45,464 nt of DNA from Lentzea aerocolonigenes (GTDB lineage: Bacteria; Actinomycetota; Actinomycetes; Mycobacteriales; Pseudonocardiaceae). The stretch is from contig NZ_JYJG01000153.1 in the NCBI RefSeq assembly GCF_000955955.1, forward strand, positions 1-45,464, read 5' to 3'. The notes beneath the pieces are model-generated. The model searched no databases. It was not told the DNA's origin and saw only the letters and a program-made list of their open reading frames with translations. Position 1 is the stretch's first letter. Each line of letters opens with the position of its first letter. Positions 15,247 through 23,895 of this stretch are shown here, in pieces. A program made the position numbers and the translations under genes.

Positions 15247-16659
15247 TCAAGGACGGGCGTCCTCCAGGGGCAGCAGAACCTGGAACCGGGTGTCACCCGG
15301 TGCCGACTCCACCCGGATCTCGCCGTGGTGCTTGTTGACCACGATCCGCCACGAGATCTCCAGCCCGAGTCCGGTGCCCTCTCCGACCGGCTTGGTCGTG
15401 AAGAAAGGTTCGAAGATCCGGCTCTTCACCTCCGCCGGGATGCCGGGACCGGTGTCGCCGATCTCCACGACGAGGTGCTCGTCCCGCCGGAACGTCCGCA
15501 CGGTCAGCGTGCCGGACCCGCCCATCGCGCTCAGCGCATTGTCGATCATGTTCGTCCACACCTGGTTGAGCTCGCCGGCGTACGCGGGGATGGCGGGCAG
15601 CGTCCGGTCGTAGTCCTTGACCACCTGCACCTCCTTGAGCTTGCCGCCGAACATGACCAGCGTGGAGTCGAGCAGCTCGTGCACGTCGACCACCTGGAAC
15701 GGCGCGCGGTCCATCTGCGAGTACTGCTTGGCGGCACCGACCAGAGTGGACACTCGGGTGGTCGCGTCCTCGATCTCGTTCATCAGCATCTCGGTCTCGA
15801 CCGTGTACCTGAGCCAGTACACGGCTGATGCGGTGACACCGACGGGGCACGCCGTGAGCGAGCTCTCCAGCCACTCGACGTCCAGCCCGGCCGCCACCAG
15901 GACCGGTGCGACGTCCCATCCGCCGCTGATGTCATGCGAGTCGAGCCAGTCGGCGACCTCGTCCTCGGCGTCGCTGGCCTCGAGCGGGCTGAGCTTCGGG
16001 GCCTTGGCGACCCGTTCGACCGCCTTCTCCTGCAGCTTGACCAGCGTGGGCAGGTCTGCCGGGTCGATCGAGCCCTGGGCCAGCAGGGCGAGCTTGTGCC
16101 GCATGCCCGCGACCCGTTCGCGCAGAGCGGCCGTCGCCCGCACCGCGGCCGCGGCCGGGTTGTTGAGCTCGTGCGTGAGGCCCGCTGCCAGTGCGCCGAG
16201 CGCGGTGAGCCGCTCGTGCTGGCCGACCGTCGCCTGGGTGTTGCGCATCCCCCAGAACAAGCCCTCCAGCAGGTGCATCGCCATCGGGAACCACGCGCGG
16301 ATCGTCGGCCCGATCTCGTCGGCGTCGAACTGCAGCATCGACGTGGCGGTGATCGACTCGACGGTCATCTGGTAGGTCGGCTGGTCGAGCTCCAGGTAGG
16401 CCTGCGTGGCGCCGAAGTACGAGCCGCGCAGGCTGCTGCGGCTCACCTCGACCCGTTGCCCGCCGATGTTGCGGCACAGCGCGACCGTGCCTTCGAGCAG
16501 CACGAAGAAGCACGTCGCGGGCTCGCCTTCGGTGAGCACGGGCGTGCCGGCCTCGCGGGTCTCGATGTGACCGTGTCCGGCCAGCCAGTCCAGCTGGCCC
16601 TGGTCGAGCTTCTCGAACAGGAACAGTTCGCGCAGCTGCGCCGCGGTGGGCCTCTCCAT
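15247..16659 (-). CDS. Sensor histidine kinase with N-terminal cyclic-nucleotide-binding domain
   Basis: Soluble kinase of 470 residues. Residues about 10-125 are a CNB/Crp-type beta barrel (ETREAGTPVLTEGEPATCFF, LLEGTVALCR). The DHp helix has GLTHELNNPAAA with phospho-acceptor His164. The catalytic domain shows N-box NQVWTNMIDNAL, G1 IGDTGPGIP, F-box FEPFFTT and G2 GEGTGLGLEIS. There is no transmembrane segment, so it senses a cytosolic signal, perhaps a cyclic nucleotide or redox partner. The ATG at 16659 overlaps the stop of the response-regulator/flavoprotein gene (TGATG); a GTG one codon earlier is also possible. It is the obvious phosphodonor for that protein's receiver domain. Confidence 0.92.
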   Translation of the reverse strand: MERPTAAQLRELFLFEKLDQGQLDWLAGHGHIETREAGTPVLTEGEPATCFFVLLEGTVALCRNIGGQRVEVSRSSLRGSYFGATQAYLELDQPTYQMTVESITATSMLQFDADEIGPTIRAWFPMAMHLLEGLFWGMRNTQATVGQHERLTALGALAAGLTHELNNPAAAAVRATAALRERVAGMRHKLALLAQGSIDPADLPTLVKLQEKAVERVAKAPKLSPLEASDAEDEVADWLDSHDISGGWDVAPVLVAAGLDVEWLESSLTACPVGVTASAVYWLRYTVETEMLMNEIEDATTRVSTLVGAAKQYSQMDRAPFQVVDVHELLDSTLVMFGGKLKEVQVVKDYDRTLPAIPAYAGELNQVWTNMIDNALSAMGGSGTLTVRTFRRDEHLVVEIGDTGPGIPAEVKSRIFEPFFTTKPVGEGTGLGLEISWRIVVNKHHGEIRVESAPGDTRFQVLLPLEDARP

Positions 16660-18326
16660 CACGACCTCTCCAGGTAACGGTGGACCAGGGTGACCGCCAT
16701 GGCGCCCTCACCGACCGCGGACGCGACCCGCTTCACCGAGTCCGCCCGGACGTCTCCCGCCACGAACACCCCCGGCACGTTCGTCTCCAGGTGGTACGGC
16801 GCCCGCTCGAGGTCCCAGCCGGCGGGTGAGCCGCCGAGGTCGGGCCCGGCGAGGAGGAACCCGTGCGAGTCCCGTGCCAGCGTGCCGTCCAGCCAGTCCG
16901 TGCGCGGGGCGGCGCCGATGAACGCGAACAACCAGCTCGCCTGAACGGTCGTAGTCTCGCCGGTCTTGTTGTGCAGCAACGTCAGCGTCTCGAGGTGATC
17001 TTCACCGGTGCCGCCGACGACCTCGGTGTGCGTGCGCACCTCGACGTTCGGGATCGCTTCGAGCTGGTCGATCAGGTACCGCGACATCGACTGCTCCAGC
17101 GAGTCGCCGCGCACCAGGATCACCACCTTGCGCGCGTGCCCGGAGAAGTAGACGGCCGCCTGCCCGGCCGAGTTCGCGCCGCCGACCAGGTAGACGTCCT
17201 GACCGGCGCAGTTCGGGCCCTCGGTGGTCGAGGCGCCGTAGTACACGCCCCGCCCGGTCAGCGCGCCGAGTCCGGGCGCGTCGAGCAACCGGTACGACAC
17301 GCCGGTGGCGAGGATGACGGTGTGGGCGGCCAGTTCGGTGCCGTCGCCGAACCGCACGACGCGCGCGGCGCCCCGGCGTTCGAGGGCCACGACGTCACGG
17401 GTGGTGAGCAGCTCGACGCCGAACTTCACCGCCTGTCTGCGGGCCCGCTCGGTCAGCTGCCCGCCGGACACGCCGTCGGGGAAACCCAGGTAGTTCTCGA
17501 TGCGGCTGCTGGTACCCGCCTGGCCGCCCGTGGCGATCCGTTCAACGAGGACGGTGCGCAGCCCTTCCGAGCCTCCGTACACCGCGGCGCCGAGCCCGGC
17601 GGGCCCGCCGCCCACGACGATGAGGTCGTAGAAGTCGGCCGACGGCCGCGTGCTCAGCCCGACCTCGGCGGCGAGGTCCGCGTCCGAGGGGTCGACGAGA
17701 GCCTTGCCCTGGGCGGTGACCACGACCGGCAGAGTTGTCCCGTCCTGATGCGCCGCGGTGAGCAGACAGCGTGCCTCCGGCTCGTCGAGCGCGTGCCAGC
17801 GGAAGGGAACGTTGTTGCGCGCCAGGAAATCCCGCACCTCGTAGGAACGCGGCGACCAGCGGTGCCCGACCACCCGCACCCGCTGCGGTGGCTGCCGGTC
17901 GCTCACGGCCCACGCGCGCAGCTGCTCGTCGAGAACCGGGTAGAGGTTCTGCTCCGGCGGATCCCACGGCTTGAGCAGGTAGTGGTCGAGGTCCACGACG
18001 TTGATCGCCTGGATCGCCGCGTCGGTGTCGGCGTACGCCGTGAGCAGGACCCGGCGCGCCTGCGGGAACACGTCCATGGCCTGTTCGAGGAACTCGATCC
18101 CGCTCATCTGCGGCATCCGGTAGTCGGCGAGCAGCGCCGCGACCTCCTCGCCCCGCAGCTTGATCTCGTGCAGCGCCTCGAGCGCCTGCGCCCCGGACTC
18201 CGCCCGCACGACCCGGTAGTGCTCGCCGTACATCCGGCGCAGGTCGCGTGCCACCGCCCGGGACACGGCCGGATCGTCGTCCACCGTGAGAATCGAAGGC
18301 CGCGCGACGCGGTCGGCAGTCGTCAT
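16659..18326 (-). CDS. Response regulator receiver fused to a thioredoxin-reductase-like flavoprotein
   Basis: 555 residues in three parts. Residues 10-130 are a receiver domain (ILTVDDDPAV; phospho-Asp in LLADYRMPQMSG; LTAYAD; LKPWDPP). Residues about 155-225 resemble a glutaredoxin/thioredoxin-like fold (VRVVGHRWSPRSYEVRDFLA, TLPVVVT). Residues about 240-555 are a class II TrxR-like FAD/NAD(P) domain (VVGGGPAGLGAAVYGGSEGL, GGQAGTSSRIENYLGFP, VGGANSAGQAAV, final VFVAGDV). The redox CxxC of true thioredoxin reductases is not seen: the region reads TTEGPNCAGQDV with a single Cys. It may therefore pass electrons differently or act as a phosphorylation-gated redox sensor. Start ATG 18326; GTGs upstream would read into the promoter of the divergent gene. 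Confidence 0.9.
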   Translation of the reverse strand: MTTADRVARPSILTVDDDPAVSRAVARDLRRMYGEHYRVVRAESGAQALEALHEIKLRGEEVAALLADYRMPQMSGIEFLEQAMDVFPQARRVLLTAYADTDAAIQAINVVDLDHYLLKPWDPPEQNLYPVLDEQLRAWAVSDRQPPQRVRVVGHRWSPRSYEVRDFLARNNVPFRWHALDEPEARCLLTAAHQDGTTLPVVVTAQGKALVDPSDADLAAEVGLSTRPSADFYDLIVVGGGPAGLGAAVYGGSEGLRTVLVERIATGGQAGTSSRIENYLGFPDGVSGGQLTERARRQAVKFGVELLTTRDVVALERRGAARVVRFGDGTELAAHTVILATGVSYRLLDAPGLGALTGRGVYYGASTTEGPNCAGQDVYLVGGANSAGQAAVYFSGHARKVVILVRGDSLEQSMSRYLIDQLEAIPNVEVRTHTEVVGGTGEDHLETLTLLHNKTGETTTVQASWLFAFIGAAPRTDWLDGTLARDSHGFLLAGPDLGGSPAGWDLERAPYHLETNVPGVFVAGDVRADSVKRVASAVGEGAMAVTLVHRYLERS

Positions 18327-18363
18327 GCGACCAGTCAAACACCAGCGTTCGACTTTCTGGAAC

Positions 18364-18391
18364 TTGTCGATGACACCAATCGAGGTACTGT
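18364..18391 (+). promoter_or_regulatory. Candidate sigma-70-type promoter giving a leaderless UBP-finger mRNA
   Basis: TTGTCG (18364-18369), 16 nt, then TACTGT (18386-18391). Only six bases (18392-18397) separate the -10 hexamer from the GTG start at 18398. Transcription would thus begin at or within a base or two of the start codon, a leaderless arrangement common in actinobacteria. There is no Shine-Dalgarno upstream, consistent with this. Confidence 0.5.
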
Positions 18392-18397
18392 CGCGCC

Positions 18398-18661
18398 GTG
18401 GCAACTACCTGCGAACACGTCGCCGAGCTGGGCCCAGAGCCCGCTCCCAGCACGCTCGAGGGGTGCGAGGACTGTCTGGCCGCCGGCGGCAGGTGGGTGC
18501 ACCTGCGCCTGTGCCTCGGCTGCGGCAAGGTCGCCTGCTGCGACTCCTCGCCCGCCAAGCACGCCTCGAAGCACTTCGCCGAGGAGGGGCACCCGATCAT
18601 CCGGTCGTTCGAGCCGGGGGAGACCTGGCGCTGGTGCTTCGTGGACGACACGATCGTGTGA
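18398..18661 (+). CDS. UBP-type zinc finger protein
   Basis: 87-residue cytosolic protein that is essentially one UBP (ZnF-UBP/BUZ) domain. It has ordered Cys/His ligands at C5 and H7, CEDC near 23-26, CLGCGKVACC near 39-48, and HASKHF...GHP near 54-66. Conserved aromatic residues close it in WRWCFVDD. In eukaryotes the fold binds the free C-terminus of ubiquitin. Bacterial versions are small, and their ligands are unestablished; they are often encoded next to the TrxR-like flavoprotein as here. It is divergent from that gene with 71 bp between starts. Confidence 0.9.
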   Translation: MATTCEHVAELGPEPAPSTLEGCEDCLAAGGRWVHLRLCLGCGKVACCDSSPAKHASKHFAEEGHPIIRSFEPGETWRWCFVDDTIV

Positions 18662-18662
18662 C

Positions 18663-18701
18663 CTGCTGGGAGGGCCGGCATCTCGCCGGCCCTCCCAGCA
18701 G
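18663..18701. terminator. Strong stem-loop terminator, possibly bidirectional
   Basis: A perfect 17-bp inverted repeat (18663-18679 with 18685-18701) around a 5-nt loop ATCTC, very GC-rich. It starts directly after the UBP-finger stop at 18661 and ends 17 bp before the stop of the converging remnant at 18718. No T-tract follows, as is usual in high-GC actinomycetes. Confidence 0.8.
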
Positions 18702-18717
18702 CGTTCAGCGGGCAGGA

Positions 18718-18863
18718 TCAGATCTTGCCCGCGGCCACGTCGGCGAGCGTCACGCGGGACGACTTGTAGGTCACGACCGCGTACTTCGACGGGTTCGGCG
18801 AGTTCTTGGCCGGGAACACCTCGTCGCGGATGGGCAGGCCGTTGTCAGCGTTGATGGTCAGCG
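18718..18863 (-). pseudogene. C-terminal remnant of an unidentified gene
   Basis: About 48 codons ending at TGA 18718 read like a real protein C-terminus (ADNGLPIRDEVFPAKNSPNP, then TYKSSRVTLADVAAGKI) with good codon bias. Upstream of about 18863 the same frame abruptly becomes Arg/Pro-rich without coding character and overlaps sequence coding on the other strand. No start codon with RBS is present. The rest of the gene appears deleted. I do not recognise the family. Confidence 0.45.
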
Positions 18864-18884
18864 CACGCTCGGCCCGCGACGGCG

Positions 18885-19157
18885 TTGCTGTGGCTGCTGG
18901 GCACACTGGCGGTGTCCGCGGCGGTGGTGCTCGGATCGGGCGCAGTGCGGTGTTCCGCAGTGGACCAGATCGGCTACGCGCTGAACGCCGCCGCACCACT
19001 GGTGAAAACCGATGTGCAGCAACGATGTCAGGTCGCCACGAGCACGAGCGCCGGCCAGTTCGTCGTCGTGACGATGTGGGTGCTGCAGCTGATGGCCTGG
19101 GCGTTCGCGACGTTGTTCGTCGCGGGGTTCACCGGCCTGGTGCGCAAGACGACCTGA
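18885..19157 (+). CDS. Small membrane protein, N-terminus uncertain
   Basis: 90 residues from a TTG at 18885. Two hydrophobic segments (WLLGTLAVSAAVVLGSGA; VVVTMWVLQLMAWAFATLFV) flank an extracytoplasmic loop with two Cys (RCS... QRCQ) that could form a disulfide. The frame is open for only about 10 codons before the TTG, with no ATG/GTG there and no clear RBS. Coding sequence begins almost at the point where the opposite-strand remnant loses coding character. Either it uses TTG or its 5' end was lost in the same rearrangement. It converges with the DinB gene (2 bp apart). Confidence 0.5.
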   Translation: MLWLLGTLAVSAAVVLGSGAVRCSAVDQIGYALNAAAPLVKTDVQQRCQVATSTSAGQFVVVTMWVLQLMAWAFATLFVAGFTGLVRKTT

Positions 19158-19159
19158 GC

Positions 19160-19879
19160 CTACTCGGCGTCCTGTGCCTCGATCAGGCCGAGGTCGCGCA
19201 CGCAGAAGCCGTGGTGCTCGAATGTCTCCCTGAGTACCGTGCCGAGGCACTGCCGCACCGAGCGACCCCTGGCGTAAGGCGGCCAGACGTCGTCGTCCGG
19301 CACCGGCGCCCGCACCGCGAGCTGCGCGGCGGTGACGTCGTCGAGCCAGGCCTCGAGCTCCGCGGCCTGCGCGTCACGCACGCTCACGATCTCGTCGAGG
19401 TCCGGGTCGAGGGAGAGGTCGAGCCCGTGCGCTCCGCGGTAGGGCTCGACGGACGGCCCGATGCCCATCGGCGTGAAGAGCTCCGTCGAGCCCAGGCAGC
19501 AGCGGCGGAACCACGAGTCGTGGACGAAGACCAGGTGGCGCATCGTCTGCACCGCCGACCACTCGTCGTTCACACTGCGGCGCTCGATGCCCGGTGCACG
19601 GCGGATTCGCTCGATCGTGGCGGTCCAGCCGGCCTGGAGCCGCCGTGCCGCCTCGCGCAGATCGGCGGGGTCCTCGGAGCGGATCAGCACCCGCACCGGA
19701 TGACGCCGGTCGAGCTCCGCCTCGACGTACTCGGTGACCTCGACACCGTTCACCACGAGGTTGGTGACGAGGCCGTCGATCACCGCGTCCTGCATGACGA
19801 CGCCGATCAGGCGTGCCCCGGTCAGGTCGCACTCGCGGAACTCCGCACCGTGCAGATCCTCGTCGACGTACCGCGTCAT
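19160..19879 (-). CDS. Pentapeptide-repeat/DinB-family fusion protein
   Basis: 239 residues. Residues 8-35 are two to three pentapeptide-like repeats (DLHGAEFRECDLTGARLIGV). The rest is a DinB/mycothiol-dependent-type four-helix bundle (EWSAVQTMRHLVFVHDSW near 110, FEHHGFCVRDL near 220) whose three His residues would bind a divalent metal. DinB-fold enzymes include thiol transferases; the substrate here is unknown. ATG 19879 has TAGGAG at 7 nt. It begins only 10 bp after the CHAT-protease gene stop and is on the same strand, so the two are probably co-transcribed. Confidence 0.82.
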   Translation of the reverse strand: MTRYVDEDLHGAEFRECDLTGARLIGVVMQDAVIDGLVTNLVVNGVEVTEYVEAELDRRHPVRVLIRSEDPADLREAARRLQAGWTATIERIRRAPGIERRSVNDEWSAVQTMRHLVFVHDSWFRRCCLGSTELFTPMGIGPSVEPYRGAHGLDLSLDPDLDEIVSVRDAQAAELEAWLDDVTAAQLAVRAPVPDDDVWPPYARGRSVRQCLGTVLRETFEHHGFCVRDLGLIEAQDAE

Positions 19880-19889
19880 GGTCCGACTC

Positions 19890-22800
19890 CTAGACTCCGA
19901 TGTGGACGAATCCCGCCCACAGCAACGGTTCTGCCTTGCGTTGCGCACGCACGAGCAGAGCGACCTCACCGATGGCGGTCGCCGCGGCATCCGGCCCCGA
20001 GACCGCCACCTTGCGGTAGAACGCCTCCGCGACCTTCGCCGCCAGTTGGTCGCCCACGGCCCACAGCGTGCCGACGACCTGCCGGAAACCGGCGAGGAAC
20101 AGGGCGGCGCCGAGGTGGATCGACTCGTCGGACAGCTCGGGTGCCCCCATCGCCGTCCGGCACGCCGACAGGTACGCGAACTGGGCGTCGTCCGTGCGCA
20201 CCTTCGCGATGTCCAGCACGCTCAGCACCCCGTCGGCCAGCACGATGCCACTGGCAGACGGGGCCTTCGGGTCGTGCGCGCCGTGACAGGACACGTGGAC
20301 GAACCGGTGCCGCGCGAGCTCGCGGGCCGCGGCGTCACGAGTCGCCTGCAGGTTCAGCAACGACTTGTGCCGAGCGCTCGGCAACACCCGTTCGACAGCG
20401 GCGACCTCGGCCTTGACGTGGACGAGCGCCAGGTTCTCGTCGGGGTGGTCGTCGAGCGCGATGGTGAGGAATTCCTCGATCTCCTGCCCGGCGCCGCGAC
20501 GGGGAAGCGCGGTCGCGAGAGACCGCAGGCTCGGCACGTACGAAGAGACCGCGAGATCGAGGCACGAGCGTCCGGTCGTGGCGTCGGTGGCGGCGTGCAG
20601 CGGCATCATCGCCAGCGGCCCGGTCGGGCACCAGAACAACCGCGGCCGGCTTCCGGACTCGGGCAGAGCCGCGAGCACGGGCGCGACGACCACGTGCCAC
20701 GACCAGTCGAGGACGGCGGTCGCCACCCGCTGGGCCTCGCCGATGGTCTCCTGGTCGCCAGTGCCGAGCGCGTTGGTCGCGGAGACCAGGAAACCGCACC
20801 ACTGGTCGATCTCCGGCGCGGTCATGCCGGGCAGCTCGATCGCCTGGACGTCGTCGCGGCGGACGATGATCGCGTGGCCCTGCTCGCCGTGCGCCACCAG
20901 CACCACCACCGACTCGGCGGCGTCGAGCTCCAGTTCGGCCGAGCCCTCCTGCCGCCACAGGATCGACCGGCCGTGCTCGATCAGCTCGAGCGCCCGCCGC
21001 ACCTCACCCGACCTGATCGCGAACGTCGCCGCGCGCGAGACGTGGCGCTGGTACTTGACCAGGAACCGTTCCTGGTCGCTGCGGGGAAGCCCTTGCCAGG
21101 CAACGGAACCGAGCAGCCGGATGACCTCCTCCCAAGCGCCGATCGCGTCGGTGGGCGAGCCGCCGTCCTCCGCCAGCCGCGCCCAGTCGACCCCGGCGTT
21201 GAGCCGGGTCTCCGCCGGGGCCTGCGGCGCGCGAACGATGTGCTGGCACAGCTCCATCGCCTCGGTCGGCGAACCCCCGTACAGCGTCAGCGCGGCGGCC
21301 AGAACGTAGGCCACGTCGTACCGCCTCGGCTCGTCCGGCCCGAACCCGGCCAGTTGGTCCCGCAGGATCCGCAGGCCTTCTGCCTGGTCGTCCGGGCGTG
21401 CGGACGACGTCTCCGACCGGTGCAGCAACGCCTGCGCCAGCGACACCCTCCGGTTGTGCGACGCCGCGTGCCCGGCGGGGGTGCCTTCCAGGGCGGCGTT
21501 GAACAGCCCCACGATCTCGTCCGGATCCGAACTCCGGCCCTGGGCGGCTCGGTAGAGCAGGAACCCGCCGAGGTTGTGCTGCGCCATCGCCCGGTCCGGG
21601 TGGTCGTCGGGCAGGGCGTCGAGCGCGGCACGCATCGCGGTGAGCGCCCGGTCCAGGTCGGCCGGGTCCTCGCTGAACGCGAACCGCTTCCGGTACCTGC
21701 CGGCCAGTCCGTTGTGGATGGCGAACCGCCCCGCGGCGCTGGTGCGGTCGTCGATCAGTCCGCGGGCGTGTTCTCCCAGCGCCACCGCCTCGTCGAGGTC
21801 GGTCTTGCTGCCCATGACGTCGAACCGCTCGGTGAGCTTGTGCGACAGGTTCGCCAGCATCAGCGGGTCGGCCGGCCTGAGTCGCACCGCCTCGCGCATC
21901 GCCGTGATCGAACGGTCGAGATCGCCTCTGTCGCCGGTCCTCGCGAACCGCGAGATGTGCGCGCCGGAAAGATCGGAGAGGACCACGGAGCGGAACTGCG
22001 TGCCCGTCTTCTTCACGAGGAGCTCGCCGAGCAGGCCGATCGCACGATCGAGATCGTCCACGGGGGTGACGGCCGAGGGCGCGCCGATCAGGCCGGCGCC
22101 GAGCGTCCAGCGCGCATGGTCGTCGGTCGCCGTCGCCTGCCGGAGTTCGGGCATCTCCTCGTGCATCGTGCTGACCCGGTACCTGAGTTCCTCGAACATC
22201 GTCTGGTCGTCGACGACGACCATCGCTCGTGTGCAGAGGCCGTACAGCGGCTCCGCGACAGCCGCCAGCGAGCCGGCTGTGCGTGCGATCTCGTGGAGAT
22301 CGATCACCAGGTCGGCGAAGCCGGAGCGCGTCGCGCGGTTGTCCGGGAGCTCCGCGTCCGGCTGGTCCAGCAGGCGGATCGCGGCGAGCCAGTCCTCGAG
22401 GTTCTGGTCGCGGCCGAACCGCTTCCGCAGCAAGTCCGCGTGCAGAAGGGCGTATCCGTAGGCGTGATGGCTGATCTCCTCGCAGATCCGGACGGCCTCG
22501 TCCAGTTCGGCGTCGGCGCCCGTCCGCCGGTAGTTGGAGGACAGTGCGTTCGCGAGCGCGGCCAGGTCACCTGGCGAGCCGTTCGCGGCGATCCGGCGGT
22601 GCACCTCGATGAACGCCCTGCCGTCGCCGGGTTCCGCCGCGCGGTTGAGGTACTTCAGGTGCAACGACGACAGCGTCGACAGCAGCGCCTTCCGGCCTGC
22701 CTCCGGGATGACGTCGGCCACCGGCTCGATGATCTCGATGGCCGCCTTCAGCGTGGCGGGAGAAAGCTCGGCGCCCGAACTGCTCCACACGTTCGCGATC

Positions 22801-23846
22801 AGCATGAGCTGCACGGCCAGGAAGTTGACGAGATCGCCGAACTCGGTGTGCGTCCTGATCGCGTGTGCGCACATCCCGAGCAGGACGAGCATCTCGCGAT
22901 CGGGGAGGTCGATCGGGGCGTACCGCTCCTTCCGGTGGGCGGCCCATTCGCGCACGGTCTCCCTCGCGAAGACGCCGCGCGAGTCGTCGTACCCGGACTC
23001 CGTGTAGAGCCCGAACAGCACGCTCAGCAGACTCGGCCTGCCGGTCGCCTTGTACCGGTTCGTCACGATCAGGACGACCAGTTCCTGGTGGAAGTTCTGG
23101 TCGCCCTTCTCGTGCAGCGCGTCGCACAGCGCCGTCACGACGCCCGCGGCCACGCCGGCCGTGTCGGGCAGGCTCTGCAGACAGTCCGAGAGCAGCCCGC
23201 CGGCCTCCAGCCTGCGCTCCTCCTCGTTGCGCTCGTCGGCCGTCAGCATCGCCGACGCCGCGAGGCCGATGGCACGCAGGAGATCTTCTTCGTGCTGGAA
23301 GGACTCGTACCTCGAACGCAGCAGACTGCCGAGCAGCCACCGGGTCCGGTGGTCCGCGGACCGCTGCGACCGCGCGTCCAGTTTGGCGATCGCCTCGTTG
23401 AGGTCGGAAGGGCTGTACGCCACGGTGTAGCGCAGGACGAGCAGGTCGGCCTCTTCGTCCGCCGCTTCGGGGAACTCATCGGCGTACGCGCCCACCTCGG
23501 CGATCGCGGTGTCCAGCGTGGCGCGCGACGGATCCCGCTGCGCCCGCATGCCCCACGCGGTGGCCATCGCGACCACCGCGCTCCGGCGGGAGTCCGGCAG
23601 GTTCGCGACGATGCGGAACATCGCGATGGCCTCGTCGAAGAGGCCGTCCTCGCCGCCGGCGTTCCACCAGGTGACCAGCGCCCAGCCGAGCAGCCAGACG
23701 TCTTCCACACGCAGCTCGTCCTGCCCGCAGCTCAACACCAGGGCGCGAGCGGCCTCGACGGCGGCTTGAGCTGCTTCGGCGGTCGGTGTCTCCCGCGCCT
23801 TCGCGTGCAGTTCCGCGGCTTGCGCACGGAGAGCATCGATGTCCAC
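19890..23846 (-). CDS. TPR-CHAT caspase-like protease
   Basis: Large cytosolic protein of 1318 residues. Residues 1 to about 1000 are alpha-helical with many TPR-like repeats (AVALGEHARGLIDDRTS, ALTAMRAALDALPDDHPD, AMAQHNLGGFLLYRAA). Residues about 1010-1318 are a CHAT domain (clan CD cysteine peptidase related to caspase/separase) with the catalytic His1188 in HVSCHGAHD and Cys1229 in AYLSACRTAMG. The downstream GAALFLAGFRQVVGTLWAVGD helix/strand is also typical. Characterised TPR-CHAT proteases cut specific partner proteins when triggered, e.g. in type III-E CRISPR; no CRISPR genes are here. It follows a 49-codon ORF by 49 bp and precedes a DinB gene by 10 bp. Both catalytic residues are intact. 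Confidence 0.92.
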   Translation of the reverse strand: MDIDALRAQAAELHAKARETPTAEAAQAAVEAARALVLSCGQDELRVEDVWLLGWALVTWWNAGGEDGLFDEAIAMFRIVANLPDSRRSAVVAMATAWGMRAQRDPSRATLDTAIAEVGAYADEFPEAADEEADLLVLRYTVAYSPSDLNEAIAKLDARSQRSADHRTRWLLGSLLRSRYESFQHEEDLLRAIGLAASAMLTADERNEEERRLEAGGLLSDCLQSLPDTAGVAAGVVTALCDALHEKGDQNFHQELVVLIVTNRYKATGRPSLLSVLFGLYTESGYDDSRGVFARETVREWAAHRKERYAPIDLPDREMLVLLGMCAHAIRTHTEFGDLVNFLAVQLMLIANVWSSSGAELSPATLKAAIEIIEPVADVIPEAGRKALLSTLSSLHLKYLNRAAEPGDGRAFIEVHRRIAANGSPGDLAALANALSSNYRRTGADAELDEAVRICEEISHHAYGYALLHADLLRKRFGRDQNLEDWLAAIRLLDQPDAELPDNRATRSGFADLVIDLHEIARTAGSLAAVAEPLYGLCTRAMVVVDDQTMFEELRYRVSTMHEEMPELRQATATDDHARWTLGAGLIGAPSAVTPVDDLDRAIGLLGELLVKKTGTQFRSVVLSDLSGAHISRFARTGDRGDLDRSITAMREAVRLRPADPLMLANLSHKLTERFDVMGSKTDLDEAVALGEHARGLIDDRTSAAGRFAIHNGLAGRYRKRFAFSEDPADLDRALTAMRAALDALPDDHPDRAMAQHNLGGFLLYRAAQGRSSDPDEIVGLFNAALEGTPAGHAASHNRRVSLAQALLHRSETSSARPDDQAEGLRILRDQLAGFGPDEPRRYDVAYVLAAALTLYGGSPTEAMELCQHIVRAPQAPAETRLNAGVDWARLAEDGGSPTDAIGAWEEVIRLLGSVAWQGLPRSDQERFLVKYQRHVSRAATFAIRSGEVRRALELIEHGRSILWRQEGSAELELDAAESVVVLVAHGEQGHAIIVRRDDVQAIELPGMTAPEIDQWCGFLVSATNALGTGDQETIGEAQRVATAVLDWSWHVVVAPVLAALPESGSRPRLFWCPTGPLAMMPLHAATDATTGRSCLDLAVSSYVPSLRSLATALPRRGAGQEIEEFLTIALDDHPDENLALVHVKAEVAAVERVLPSARHKSLLNLQATRDAAARELARHRFVHVSCHGAHDPKAPSASGIVLADGVLSVLDIAKVRTDDAQFAYLSACRTAMGAPELSDESIHLGAALFLAGFRQVVGTLWAVGDQLAAKVAEAFYRKVAVSGPDAAATAIGEVALLVRAQRKAEPLLWAGFVHIGV

Positions 23847-23895
23847 CGAACGAACGTATCGCGACTACGCCGGCCTTCGGGCGCGAACGAACTCG

